Source: Mycobacterium dioxanotrophicus
Lineage (GTDB): Bacteria > Actinomycetota > Actinomycetes > Mycobacteriales > Mycobacteriaceae
Assembly: GCF_002157835.1 (NCBI RefSeq)
Contig: NZ_CP020809.1
Coordinates: 1,674,001-1,738,000, forward strand
Direction: 5' to 3'
Length of the DNA: 64,000 nucleotides
The position numbers and the translations under genes are program-made. The notes below the pieces were generated by a model. That model was not told where the DNA came from and did no database searches. It worked only from the letters and a program-made list of their open reading frames with translations. Positions 32,833 to 41,358 of this stretch are shown here, piece after piece. Positions within the stretch are counted from its first letter, which is position 1; each line of letters starts with the position of its first letter.

Positions 32833-34227
32833 ATGCGCATCGCCAAGCACGTCAGTGAGCTCATCGGCAATACCCCTCTGGTACAGCTGAACTCGGTTGT
32901 CCCAACAGGTGCGGGCTTGGTGGCCGCCAAGATCGAGTACCTCAACCCGGGTGGTAGTGCCAAGGACCGCATCGCCGTCAAGATGATCGACGCCGCGGAG
33001 GCCAGCGGCGAACTCAAAGCGGGTGGCACCATCGTCGAGCCGACGTCCGGCAACACCGGGGTCGGCCTGGCGCTGGTGGCCCAGCAACGCGGCTACAAGT
33101 GCATCTTCGTCTGCCCGGACAAGGTCAGCGAGGACAAGCAGAATGTGTTGCGCGCGTACGGAGCTGACGTAGTCGTGTGCCCGACGGCGGTGCCGCCGGA
33201 TCATCCCGACAGCTACTACAGCGTCTCCGACCGGCTGGTCAGGGAGATCGACGGGGCCTGGAAGCCCGACCAGTACTCCAACCCGATGGGGCCGGCCAGC
33301 CACTACGAGACCACGGGCCCCGAGATCTGGGCCGACACCGAGGGCAAGATCACCCATTTCGTCGCCGGCGTCGGCACCGGTGGCACCATCACCGGAACCG
33401 GGCGCTACCTCAAAGAGGTCTCCGGCGGAAAGGTGCAGATCATCGGGGCCGACCCCGAAGGATCGGTCTACTCCGGCGGGACCGGCCGTCCGTATCTCGT
33501 CGAAGGTGTCGGCGAGGACTTCTGGCCCAGCGCCTCCGACCCGACCGTGCCCGACGAGATCATCGCCGTCTCCGACGCGGATTCCTTCGACATGACCCGC
33601 AGGCTGGCGCGTGAGGAAGCCCTGCTGGTCGGTGGATCGTGCGGGATGGCCGTGGTCGCAGCCATCGAGGTGGCCCGCAAAGCCGGGCCGGACGCGGTCG
33701 TGGTGGTGCTGTTGCCCGACGGCGGACGGGGTTATCTCTCAAAGATTTTCAACGATGCATGGATGTCCTCGTATGGCTTCCTGCGCAGCCGCCTGGACGG
33801 CTCGATCGAACAGTCGACGGTCGGAGATGTGCTGCGCGGCAAGTCCGGAGCCCTGCCCGATCTGGTGCACACCCACCCGTCGGAGACCGTGCGCGACGCC
33901 ATCGGCATCCTGCGCGAATACGGGGTGTCGCAGATGCCCGTCGTCGGTGCCGAGCCACCTGTGATGGCCGGCGAGGTTGCCGGCAGTGTGTCGGAACGTG
34001 AACTGCTGTCAGCGGTATTCGAAGGCCGGGCCAAGCTCGCCGACGCCGTCTCCGAGCACATGGGGCCGGCGCTGCCGCTGATCGGCGCGGGTGAGTTGGT
34101 GAGCACCGCGGCGAAGTCGCTGCGGGACAGTGACGCCGTGATGGTCGTCGAAGACGGCAAGCCCGTCGGCGTGCTGACCCGTCACGACCTGCTCGGGTTC
34201 CTGTCGGAGGGAAACGCGCGGCACTGA
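32833..34227 (+). CDS. cbs: cystathionine beta-synthase
   Basis: A 464-residue pyridoxal-phosphate enzyme joining serine and homocysteine to cystathionine (reverse transsulfuration). Lys44 in GGSAKDRIA is the cofactor lysine, TSGNTG binds the substrate carboxylate, and GVGTGGTITG the phosphate. A C-terminal pair of CBS domains (about 338-460) is present, as in M. tuberculosis Rv1077, where these domains are regulatory. No haem-binding N-terminal extension is seen. ATG 32833 gives the family N-terminus MRIAKHVSELIGNTPL. metB lies four genes downstream. Confidence 0.95.
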   Translation: MRIAKHVSELIGNTPLVQLNSVVPTGAGLVAAKIEYLNPGGSAKDRIAVKMIDAAEASGELKAGGTIVEPTSGNTGVGLALVAQQRGYKCIFVCPDKVSEDKQNVLRAYGADVVVCPTAVPPDHPDSYYSVSDRLVREIDGAWKPDQYSNPMGPASHYETTGPEIWADTEGKITHFVAGVGTGGTITGTGRYLKEVSGGKVQIIGADPEGSVYSGGTGRPYLVEGVGEDFWPSASDPTVPDEIIAVSDADSFDMTRRLAREEALLVGGSCGMAVVAAIEVARKAGPDAVVVVLLPDGGRGYLSKIFNDAWMSSYGFLRSRLDGSIEQSTVGDVLRGKSGALPDLVHTHPSETVRDAIGILREYGVSQMPVVGAEPPVMAGEVAGSVSERELLSAVFEGRAKLADAVSEHMGPALPLIGAGELVSTAAKSLRDSDAVMVVEDGKPVGVLTRHDLLGFLSEGNARH

Positions 34228-34472
34228 ACACCAGGTGAGAAGCGCTGCAATCGACCACTTCTCGGGTAGTGTCAGCGGGCGCTATTCAGCAAACTCGACT
34301 GCGGAGGGGGTCCGCGACCGATCTACCGATACGGCCTTTGCCGCGAGGGGCATGTGAACGAGCCCCGTGGTGCGTAATCTCCCCAGTGAGCCGTTCCGCT
34401 CGCTGTACATCCAGGTGCTGGCAGTCAGTGGTGACCGGGTGACGGTCGCTACCCGAGATAGGAGCCATCAAC

Positions 34473-35483
34473 GTGAGTAATCAACCGCCGCCCGGAAACT
34501 ACCCGCCGCCTCCGCCCGGAGGATTCCCGCCACCGCCTCAGGGGGGCGGCGGCTACCAACCGCAAGGCGGCGGCTACCAACCGCCCCAGGGCGGGGGGTT
34601 CCAGCCGCAGGGCGGTGGCGGTTATCCGCCGCCGCCACCTCCGCAGCAAGGTGGTTATCCGCCTCCGCCGCAGGGCGGTTATCCGCCGCCTCCGCCTCCT
34701 GGCGGGCCGGGCGGCTACCCGCCACCGCCGCCTCCCGGTGCGCCGGGGTACCCGCCTCCCGGTTACGGGCAGCAAGGCGCCGCCTACAGCGTGGGTGAAG
34801 CGTTCTCGTGGGCGTGGAACAAGTTCAGCAAGAATGCGGCCGCCCTCATCGTTCCGACGCTGGTGTACGGATTGATCGTCGGTGTGATCGCGGGCGTCGC
34901 GTACGGCCTTGCGATCGCGATGGCCGAGAGCAGCACGTCGTCGTACGGCAGCTACGGTTCGGACTACGAATACTCGGCGAGCTACAGCCTCGGCGCGGGC
35001 AGCATCGCTGTGCTGATCCTCGGCGGTCTGATCCTCGTCGTGCTCATGGCCGTGGTGTCGTCGGCGTATCTGAGCGGTGTGATCGATATCGCGAACGGAC
35101 AACCGGTGACGATCGGTTCGTTCTTCAAGCCGCGTCAGCTCGGCAATTTCATCATCGCCGGTCTGATCATCGGTGTGCTCAGCGCCATCGGCTCGTTCTG
35201 CTTCATCGGCAGCATTGTGGTGGGCATCTTCACCTTGTTCACCATGCCGGCCATCCTGGACCGCAACCTGTCCGCGATCGACGGCATCAAGACCAGCTTC
35301 GAGCTGGTCAAGTCGAACTTCGTCAATGCGCTGGTCGCCTACATCGTCATCTTCGTGACGATCTTCGTCGGCGAACTCCTTTGCGGCATCGGCCTCCTGG
35401 TCGCCGCACCGGTCGCAGCGTTGTTCCTGGTGTACACCTGGCGTCGGCTCACCGGCGCCCAGGTTGCTCCGCTGACCCCGTAG
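34473..35483 (+). CDS. proline/glycine-rich integral membrane protein (Rv2560-like)
   Basis: A 336-residue protein. The first third (about 1-105) is a low-complexity Pro/Gly/Gln/Tyr region with repeats such as QGGGYQPPQ and GGYPPPPP. The rest has about five or six membrane helices beginning with VGEAFSWAWNKFSKNAAALIVPTLVYG, resembling the mycobacterial proline- and glycine-rich membrane protein type (Rv2560-like). The tail may be cytoplasmic and interact with other proteins; no activity is known. GTG 34473 has GGAGCC upstream. A 17-bp perfect stem-loop separates it from the RDD genes. Confidence 0.85.
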   Translation: MSNQPPPGNYPPPPPGGFPPPPQGGGGYQPQGGGYQPPQGGGFQPQGGGGYPPPPPPQQGGYPPPPQGGYPPPPPPGGPGGYPPPPPPGAPGYPPPGYGQQGAAYSVGEAFSWAWNKFSKNAAALIVPTLVYGLIVGVIAGVAYGLAIAMAESSTSSYGSYGSDYEYSASYSLGAGSIAVLILGGLILVVLMAVVSSAYLSGVIDIANGQPVTIGSFFKPRQLGNFIIAGLIIGVLSAIGSFCFIGSIVVGIFTLFTMPAILDRNLSAIDGIKTSFELVKSNFVNALVAYIVIFVTIFVGELLCGIGLLVAAPVAALFLVYTWRRLTGAQVAPLTP

Positions 35484-35496
35484 TAATCGTCGACAA

Positions 35497-35547
35497 CACT
35501 GTGCCCACGGTGCACTCGGCCAACAGGTCCGCACCGTGGGCACAGTG
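35497..35547. repeat. perfect 17-bp intergenic stem-loop
   Basis: CACTGTGCCCACGGTGC (35497-35513) and GCACCGTGGGCACAGTG (35531-35547) pair without mismatch around a 17-nt loop. There is no T-run on either side, so it is not a classical terminator; it lies 13 bp after a stop and 21 bp before the next start. Confidence 0.8.
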
Positions 35548-35568
35548 CTGCCATGGCATCATCTGGCC

Positions 35569-36327
35569 ATGACCGCGATGCCGCCCAACCCTTATGGAGC
35601 CGGATACGGACCGGGCCAGCCCGGCCCCGGCCAGCCCGGCCCCGGCCAGCCGAGCTACGGGCAGCCCGGTTACGGCCAACCCGGCTACGGACAACCGAAC
35701 TACGGTCAACCCAGCTACGGCGGTCAGCCTGGATTCGCCTCGCCCCAACCGGGTTTCGCGCCGCAGCAGGGCTACTATCCGCCGACTCCCAACCCGAACT
35801 CCTACACGCCGTGGACGGACCGGGCCGTCGCGTTTTTCATCGATCAGCTGCCCATCGCCGCCATCCTGGTGGTCGCCTACGTCGTCGTGCTGGTCGGGGG
35901 ACTGGCACTCGTGGGAACCTCGCAGCCGGAGTGCTCGAGCACCGGCAGCTATGTCGACTGTTCTGGCACCACCGCGCCTTCGGGCGTCATCGCGGTGTTC
36001 ATGGTGCTCGTGACGATCGTGATGTTCACCCTTCCGCTGGCCTTCGCGGTGTGGAACTACGGCTACAAACAGGGCACCACCGGCCAGAGCATCGGCAAGA
36101 AGGTGATGAAGTTCCAGGTCGTTTCCGAAAGCACCGGCCAGCCAATCGGTTTCGGCATGTCACTGGTTCGCCAGATCGCCCACTTCGCGGACAGCGCCGT
36201 CTGCTATATCGGGTACCTGCTTCCACTGTGGGACGCCAAGCGTCAGACCTTCGCCGACAAGATCATGTCGACGGTCTGCGTCCCCGCCAATCCTGTGCTG
36301 AGCCCTCCCGCCAACGGAATCTACTGA
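35569..36327 (+). CDS. RDD-domain proline-rich membrane protein (Pra-like)
   Basis: A 252-residue protein with a repetitive N-terminus (about 1-75; GQPGPGQPGPGQPSYGQPGYGQP-type units), then an RDD domain (about 83-240): SYTPWTDRAVAFFIDQLP, SIGKKVMKFQVVSE and QIAHFADSAVCYIGYLLPLWDAKRQTFADKIM, the last two given as separate motifs. Membrane helices surround the Arg-Asp-Asp-type positions. It corresponds to the proline-rich antigen homologue Pra (Rv1078) of M. tuberculosis. ATG 35569 is preferred, ATG 35578 being possible. A tandem paralogue follows after 12 bp. Transport function is only suggested. Confidence 0.85.
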   Translation: MTAMPPNPYGAGYGPGQPGPGQPGPGQPSYGQPGYGQPGYGQPNYGQPSYGGQPGFASPQPGFAPQQGYYPPTPNPNSYTPWTDRAVAFFIDQLPIAAILVVAYVVVLVGGLALVGTSQPECSSTGSYVDCSGTTAPSGVIAVFMVLVTIVMFTLPLAFAVWNYGYKQGTTGQSIGKKVMKFQVVSESTGQPIGFGMSLVRQIAHFADSAVCYIGYLLPLWDAKRQTFADKIMSTVCVPANPVLSPPANGIY

Positions 36328-36339
36328 TCAGGCGCCGCC

Positions 36340-36987
36340 ATGAGTTCAATGCTGCCGAACGACAACCCGGGCGGAAACACCTTCGGCCAGGAGCCCATCC
36401 CCGTCTTCTATGCGCCCACGTCCGGATACCAGCCGCAGCAGCCCCACCAGCAGCCTGCGACCCCGCAGCACCCGTATACGCCGTGGAGCACGCGGGTGGT
36501 CGCGTTCGTGATCGACCAGCTGCCCGTCACGGTATTCCTGGTCATCGCGTTCGCCATCTTGACGGTGGCGATCGGCTCGGTCGCGAGCAGCGAATCGACG
36601 TGCCGGCGCCAACTCAGCTGCCCGGGCTATTCGACCAGCAGTGAGCTCGTCCTGTACGGGACGGCCGCGCTGTTCGGCATGGTGCTGCCGTTCAGCTTCT
36701 CGGTGTGGAACTACGGGCAGCGGCAGGGCATGACCGGCCAGAGCATCGGCAAGAAGGCGATGAAATTTCAGGTCGTCAGTGAGAAGACCGGCGAGCCAAT
36801 CGGTTTCGGTATGTCCCTGATGCGCCAGATCGTCCACGTCGTCGACGGTCTCGTCTGCTACCTCGGCTATCTGTTCCCGCTGTGGGACGCCAAGCGTCAG
36901 ACTTTCGCCGACAAGATCATGTCGACGGTGTGCGTACCGGTGAATCCTGCACCGGTCGCGGGGCCATACCCGGGCTGGTCCGGATAG
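36340..36987 (+). CDS. RDD-domain membrane protein, tandem paralogue of the preceding gene
   Basis: A 215-residue RDD protein with a shorter Gln/Pro-rich N-terminus (about 1-45). The domain repeats the motifs of the upstream gene almost word for word: PYTPWSTRVVAFVIDQLPVT, WNYGQRQGMTGQSIGKKAMK, FQVVSEKTGEPIGFGMSLMR, PLWDAKRQTFADKIMSTVCV. It begins 12 bp after its paralogue and is probably cotranscribed. This is a local duplication, with the N-terminal tail diverging fastest. Its stop lies inside the -10 region proposed for metB. Confidence 0.87.
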   Translation: MSSMLPNDNPGGNTFGQEPIPVFYAPTSGYQPQQPHQQPATPQHPYTPWSTRVVAFVIDQLPVTVFLVIAFAILTVAIGSVASSESTCRRQLSCPGYSTSSELVLYGTAALFGMVLPFSFSVWNYGQRQGMTGQSIGKKAMKFQVVSEKTGEPIGFGMSLMRQIVHVVDGLVCYLGYLFPLWDAKRQTFADKIMSTVCVPVNPAPVAGPYPGWSG

Positions 36988-36999
36988 GCTCAACGGGTT

Positions 37000-38154
37000 A
37001 TGAGTGAACAGCGCAAGTGGCACGGCCTGGCCACAAAAGCCATCCACGCCGGCTACCGTCCCGACCCGGGCACCGGAGCCGTCAACACCCCGATCTACGC
37101 CAGCTCGACCTTCGCCCAGGACGGCGTCGGTGGTTTGCGCGGCGGGTTCGAGTACGCCCGCACCGGCAATCCGACCCGCGCCGCGCTCGAAGCGTCGCTG
37201 GCCGCGGTCGAGGAAGCCGACTATGGGCGGGCGTTCAGCTCGGGCATGGCCGCCACCGACTGTGCCCTGCGGGCGGTCCTGCGGCCCGGGGACCACGTCG
37301 TGATCCCCGACGACGCCTATGGCGGCACGTTCCGGCTCATCGACAAGGTCTTCTCGCAGTGGGGGATCACCCACACCCCGGCGCCGCTGTCGGACCTCGA
37401 CGCCGTGCGTGCGGCGATGACTCCGCGCACCCGGATGATCTGGGTCGAGACGCCGACCAACCCGTTGTTGTCCATCGCCGACATCGCGGGGATCGTGCAG
37501 ATCGCCTCGGCGTCGGGGGTAAAGGTGTTGGTGGACAACACGTTCGCCTCACCGGCATTGCAGCAGCCGTTGCTGCTCGGCGCGGATATCGTGTTGCATT
37601 CGACCACGAAGTACATCGGTGGGCACTCCGACGTGGTGGGTGGTGCGTTGCTGACCAACGACGAGGAACTCGACACGGCTTTCGCGTTCCTGCAGAACGG
37701 GGCCGGGGCGGTGCCGGGCCCGTTCGATGCGTATCTCACCATGCGCGGGCTCAAGACCCTGGTGCTGCGGATGCGTCAGCACAGTGAAAATGCTGCTCTC
37801 ATCGCCGAATTCCTCGACGGGCACCCCGCTGTCGAGTCGGTGTTGTACCCGGGACTGGAGACCCATCCCAATCACGACGTCGCGGCGCGGCAGATGAGCG
37901 GTTTCGGCGGCATGGTGTCGGTCAGGTTGCGTGGCGGCCCCGATGCTGCGCGTGAACTATGCTCGCGCACAGAGGTTTTCATCCTCGCCGAGTCGCTCGG
38001 TGGCGTGGAGTCGCTGATCGAGTACCCCGGTGCGATGACGCATGCTTCGACGGCAGGGTCTCAGCTGGAGGTGCCCGACGACCTCGTGCGCCTGTCGGTC
38101 GGCATCGAACACCCCGCCGACCTGCTGGCCGACCTGGAGCAGGCGCTGAGCTAG
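37000..38154 (+). CDS. metB: cystathionine gamma-synthase / gamma-lyase MetB
   Basis: A 384-residue PLP enzyme of the Cys/Met metabolism family. The Schiff-base lysine is in HSTTKYIGGHSD (about residue 203); RTGNPTR, ETPTNP and FSSGMAATDC are further family signatures. It makes cystathionine from an activated homoserine and cysteine, or cleaves cystathionine. With cbs upstream it completes transsulfuration. TAGGCT at 36985-36990 ends 9 nt before the ATG, so a nearly leaderless transcript is possible. Synteny with Rv1079 supports the name. It ends in CTAG, followed by a family stem-loop. Confidence 0.95.
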   Translation: MSEQRKWHGLATKAIHAGYRPDPGTGAVNTPIYASSTFAQDGVGGLRGGFEYARTGNPTRAALEASLAAVEEADYGRAFSSGMAATDCALRAVLRPGDHVVIPDDAYGGTFRLIDKVFSQWGITHTPAPLSDLDAVRAAMTPRTRMIWVETPTNPLLSIADIAGIVQIASASGVKVLVDNTFASPALQQPLLLGADIVLHSTTKYIGGHSDVVGGALLTNDEELDTAFAFLQNGAGAVPGPFDAYLTMRGLKTLVLRMRQHSENAALIAEFLDGHPAVESVLYPGLETHPNHDVAARQMSGFGGMVSVRLRGGPDAARELCSRTEVFILAESLGGVESLIEYPGAMTHASTAGSQLEVPDDLVRLSVGIEHPADLLADLEQALS

Positions 38155-38159
38155 CCACG

Positions 38160-38218
38160 GCGAGCAGACACAAAGGTTCGCGAACTCCGGCGTGTCGGGT
38201 ACCGCAGCGACTGCTCGC
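38160..38218. repeat. intergenic stem-loop, copy 2 of the dispersed family
   Basis: GCGAGCAG and CTGCTCGC pair over 8 bp; the interior contains CCGGCGTGTCGGG. It lies between convergent metB and the GPP34 gene. After it, GGGAGAAGG(G)TGACACGC is repeated twice in tandem (about 38219-38256). Confidence 0.7.
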
Positions 38219-38264
38219 GGGAGAAGGTGACACGCGGGAGAAGGGTGACACGCGAAAAAGGCGA

Positions 38265-38930
38265 CTAGCCCATCAGAGCGGGGCGCAGGGTCGACGTCGT
38301 CACCGCCAGGTTCATCTCGGGTAACCCGGCGGCGGTGTCGTCGACCCATGCGCCCGTGGTGATCTCGGTTGCCCGGGCGTGTACCCAGCGCCATCCCCGC
38401 TCGTTGAGGCTGAGCACGGCGCCCAGACCGTCGACGGCGTGCAGCAGGCAGATGATGGCAGCGATCGCCGGAACCGGGTTCTGCCCATCGAACAACGCGC
38501 CGAGCAGTGCTGCGCGGGCCAGGCCGACCCGTTCCCGGTCGGTCAGCGGCCAGCAGTACGTTGCGCGAAAACCCTTGCCCGGCAAGCGAACCCGGTGGAT
38601 CTGGCCGATATTTTCCAGGTGCAGCTCAAGTGCAGGCTGGGTCGACTTGCCGAGCTTCGCCAGCGCCGACTCCGCCGAAAGCGGGCGCCGCCGCAGCAGT
38701 TGGAACGCCGGGTCCGTGACCGGGTCGGAGGGCCAGTTGCCTTCCAGGGCGATCAGCAGACCCGGCTCCATGGGCTCGTCGGCCAGTGCCGGACGGATCC
38801 GGCAGGCGTAAGCGAGGTCGAGGAGCGTGGCGGCGGCCAACACTCGTTCACGGCGCCGCCGGTCCAGACCAGGCTGCGCGGAGGCATTGTCCAGCAACAG
38901 CAGAAAGAGATCTTCGGCGATTTGCGCCAT
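38265..38930 (-). CDS. GOLPH3/Vps74-like (GPP34) family protein
   Basis: A 221-residue mainly helical protein. The N-terminus AEDLFLLLLDN and the following ERVLAAATLLDLAYACRIR and the later RVGLARAALLGALFDG segments match the GPP34 family, whose eukaryotic members bind phosphoinositides; the bacterial role is unknown. No membrane helix or catalytic motif is evident. It lies in line with greA, 36 bp downstream of it, and converges with metB. It is not part of the M. tuberculosis order as I remember it. Confidence 0.75.
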   Translation of the reverse strand: MAQIAEDLFLLLLDNASAQPGLDRRRRERVLAAATLLDLAYACRIRPALADEPMEPGLLIALEGNWPSDPVTDPAFQLLRRRPLSAESALAKLGKSTQPALELHLENIGQIHRVRLPGKGFRATYCWPLTDRERVGLARAALLGALFDGQNPVPAIAAIICLLHAVDGLGAVLSLNERGWRWVHARATEITTGAWVDDTAAGLPEMNLAVTTSTLRPALMG

Positions 38931-38966
38931 TGCCCCGACTGTAGTGCTTCCCCCGCGAGCCGTACC

Positions 38967-39461
38967 TTACGAGTGGTACGGCTCGGCGCTGACCAGCGTG
39001 ACCTTGACGGTGTTGCCGTTGGGCACGGTGTAGGTGCGGGTCTCGCCGACCTTGGCGTCGATCAAGGCCCCACCGAGCGGCGAGTTGGGCGAGTACACCT
39101 CGAGTTTGCCGTCGCTGATGCCCTCCTGGCGGGTGGCGATCAGGAACGTCTCGGTGTCGCTCTTGTCATCGTCGTAGTAGACCTTGACCACCGAACCGGG
39201 CAGCGCAACGCCGGACTGCTTGGGTGCTTCGCCCACCTTGGCGTTGTTGAGCAGTTCCTGCAGCTGGCGGATGCGGGCCTCCTGCTGGCCCTGCTCTTCG
39301 CGGGCAGCGTGGTAGCCGCCGTTCTCGCGCAGATCGCCCTCTTCGCGGCGGTCATTGATCTCGGCGGCGATTATCGGCCGGTTCGCGATCAGCTGATCCA
39401 GTTCGGCCTTCAGCCGGTCGAAAGCTTCCTGGGTGAGCCAGGTGACCTGGGTGTCGGTCAT
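38967..39461 (-). CDS. greA: transcription elongation factor GreA
   Basis: A 164-residue factor. The N-terminal coiled coil (about 10-78) carries the tip acidic residues in [19 protein letters not shown], which enter the RNA polymerase secondary channel to stimulate transcript cleavage; the C-terminal FKBP-like domain ends with [22 protein letters not shown]. Length and motifs are canonical. It matches Rv1080c. The leader (39462-39676) contains a long stem-loop, noted separately. Confidence 0.96.
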   Translation of the reverse strand: MTDTQVTWLTQEAFDRLKAELDQLIANRPIIAAEINDRREEGDLRENGGYHAAREEQGQQEARIRQLQELLNNAKVGEAPKQSGVALPGSVVKVYYDDDKSDTETFLIATRQEGISDGKLEVYSPNSPLGGALIDAKVGETRTYTVPNGNTVKVTLVSAEPYHS

Positions 39462-39520
39462 GTCTTCGCGCTCCTGTCGTTGTTGCCTCGCATGCGAAAG
39501 CCTCGGTTTCGGGCCGGGTG

Positions 39521-39596
39521 GGTTCCGCGTGTATTGCCGCTAGCGCAAGTGATTTCTGCGGGCTAATGCAGCAATACACGGCCCCAGCGCGGAACC
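39521..39596. repeat. nested inverted repeats upstream of greA
   Basis: CGTGTATTGC (39528-39537) pairs with GCAATACACG (39571-39580), and outside it GGTTCCGCG (39521-39529) pairs with CGCGGAACC (39588-39596). The two overlap slightly, so the stems compete. They lie in the 215-bp gap between greA and the DUF4307 gene. Confidence 0.6.
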
Positions 39597-39676
39597 GTGT
39601 ATCCGCTCAGTTTACCACCGAACAGACAGCCGATCTTCATGTATTCGCAGTTCGGCGTTTGTTGCGTCGGCTCAAA

Positions 39677-40099
39677 TCAAGGCGCTACCAGGTACGATGG
39701 CACGTCCGTCCCGCAGCCGTAGACGTCACCGACGACGGGCGGCTTGCTGGATTTCACCACGGCCGTCACCTGAACCGTCTTCTGCGTCGACGGACCCACC
39801 AGGATCTCGCGTCTGCCGGTCTCCCCGCCGTCGATGGAACGGGCCCGCACGATGCAGACCACCGGCCGCGACGGGTCCGGACGGGTCACCCCGATGGTCA
39901 CCGATACGCTGTCGTCACCGACCAACTCATAGGCCGTGAGCTCGCCTTTCACATCGTTGTTGGCGAATTTGTGCCACGCGGCGACGGCGAGAATGGTCCC
40001 CGCCACCACCACGAGAGCGAGGAGGGCGACAAGGACCCAACGACGGTTTCGGCGGGGCTGGGACTGTCGTCCGTACCGGGCGACGGGGCGTTCGATCAT
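39677..40099 (-). CDS. DUF4307 membrane protein (Rv1081c-type)
   Basis: A 140-residue protein with a basic N-terminus (about 1-20), one membrane helix (about 21-43; WVLVALLALVVVAGTILAVA) and an extracytoplasmic beta domain with two cysteines (VVCIVRARS and VYGCGTD). This is the DUF4307 layout of actinobacteria. ATG 40099 starts immediately before the basic anchor region; longer in-frame starts would overlap mca. It is divergent from mca with 90 bp between starts. Function unknown. Confidence 0.85.
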   Translation of the reverse strand: MIERPVARYGRQSQPRRNRRWVLVALLALVVVAGTILAVAAWHKFANNDVKGELTAYELVGDDSVSVTIGVTRPDPSRPVVCIVRARSIDGGETGRREILVGPSTQKTVQVTAVVKSSKPPVVGDVYGCGTDVPSYLVAP

Positions 40100-40189
40100 C
40101 AGAACTGGAACTATAGGCGGGGACAGCCCGCGGCCAACCGGCGCAGGTATTGGATTACACAAGAGGTCGCCGTAGTTAGATGAGACGAA

Positions 40190-41056
40190 ATGAGTGAACT
40201 GCGGTTGATGGCGGTGCACGCCCACCCGGACGACGAGTCCAGCAAGGGTGCGGCGACCACCGCGCGCTATGCGGCCAAAGGTGTGCGCGTCATGGTTGTC
40301 ACGCTGACCGGCGGCGAGCGCGGAGACATTCTGAACCCGGCGATGGACATCCCGGAGGTGCACGGCCGGATCGCCGAAGTCCGACGCGACGAGATGGCCA
40401 AGGCCGCCGAGATCCTCGGCGTCGAGCACCACTGGCTGGGCTTTGTCGACTCCGGACTACCCGAGGGGGACCCGTTGCCGCCGCTGCCGGACGGCTGCTT
40501 CGGCTTGGTGCCCATCGAGGAGCCGGTATCCCGGTTGGTGCGGGTGATCCGGGAGTTCCGGCCGCACGTGATGACCACTTACGACGAGAACGGCGGCTAT
40601 CCGCACCCCGACCACATCCGCTGCCACCAGGTGTCGGTCGCCGCGTACGAGGCCGCCGCCGACTACATGCAGTTTCCCGACGCCGGCGACCCGTGGAGCG
40701 TGTCCAAGCTCTACTACAACCACGGGTTCCTGCGAGAGCGCATGCAACTGCTGCAGGACGAGTTCGCCAAGAACGGCCAGGAGGGCCCGTTCGCCAAATG
40801 GCTCGAACATTGGGACCCCGAGCACGACGTGTTCGCGGGCCGGGTCACCACCCGGATCGAATGCGCCGAGTATTTCAGCCAGCGTGACGACGCGCTGCGT
40901 GCACATGCCACCCAGATCGACCCCCACGGTCACTTCTTCCACGCGCCGATCGAATGGCAGCAACGGTTGTGGCCGACCGAGGAGTTCGAGCTGGCCCGGT
41001 CCCGGGTGCCGGTAAGCCTGCCCGAGGATGATTTGTTCAGTGGGATTGAAAAGTGA
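40190..41056 (+). CDS. mca: mycothiol S-conjugate amidase
   Basis: A 288-residue zinc amidase cleaving mycothiol S-conjugates to mercapturic acids and GlcN-Ins, central to detoxification in mycobacteria. The LmbE/MshB-like fold is recognised by [13 protein letters not shown] (His12, Asp15 region) and the third metal ligand in [12 protein letters not shown]. Length fits Mca rather than MshB. ATG 40190 is preceded by GAGACG. The next gene overlaps its stop (TGATG). It matches Rv1082. Confidence 0.95.
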   Translation: MSELRLMAVHAHPDDESSKGAATTARYAAKGVRVMVVTLTGGERGDILNPAMDIPEVHGRIAEVRRDEMAKAAEILGVEHHWLGFVDSGLPEGDPLPPLPDGCFGLVPIEEPVSRLVRVIREFRPHVMTTYDENGGYPHPDHIRCHQVSVAAYEAAADYMQFPDAGDPWSVSKLYYNHGFLRERMQLLQDEFAKNGQEGPFAKWLEHWDPEHDVFAGRVTTRIECAEYFSQRDDALRAHATQIDPHGHFFHAPIEWQQRLWPTEEFELARSRVPVSLPEDDLFSGIEK

Positions 41057-41358
41057 TGGATACCCTGACGGCCGTCGTGACGCTGCTTGCCGACGAGCCC
41101 CGCAACACCGGACCGGATTTCGGTAAGGCCAGCCCGTTCGGCCTGCTGATCACGGTAGCGCTGCTGGTAGGCACGTTTGCCCTGGTCTGGTCGATGAACC
41201 GGCACCTGCGCAAGCTGCCCGAATCGTTCGATCGTGAGCATCCCGAGCCCGATCAGGCCGTCGACGACGGTACGGTGGAAGCCACAGAAGACGAGCATTC
41301 CGACGACACCTCGGAGGAGCGATCCGACGACCGACAGCCGCGTGAGTCCGGGGGGTAA
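41056..41358 (+). CDS. small single-pass membrane protein (Rv1083-type)
   Basis: A 100-residue protein with one membrane helix (about 28-47; GLLITVALLVGTFALVW) and a very acidic C-terminal tail (about 60-100, rich in Asp, Glu and Ser). ATG 41056 overlaps the mca TGA as TGATG, giving tight coupling; GTG 41053 is one codon earlier. The 3' end overlaps the start of the DUF255 gene by 17 bp. Function unknown; the conserved order suggests a link with mca. Confidence 0.82.
   Translation: MDTLTAVVTLLADEPRNTGPDFGKASPFGLLITVALLVGTFALVWSMNRHLRKLPESFDREHPEPDQAVDDGTVEATEDEHSDDTSEERSDDRQPRESGG

Noticed and set aside
34228..34472. Riboswitch or small RNA between cbs and the proline-rich protein gene
   Set aside because: Only short hairpins (GAGAAG/CTTCTC, GGGGC/GCCCC) were seen, with no recognisable conserved core.
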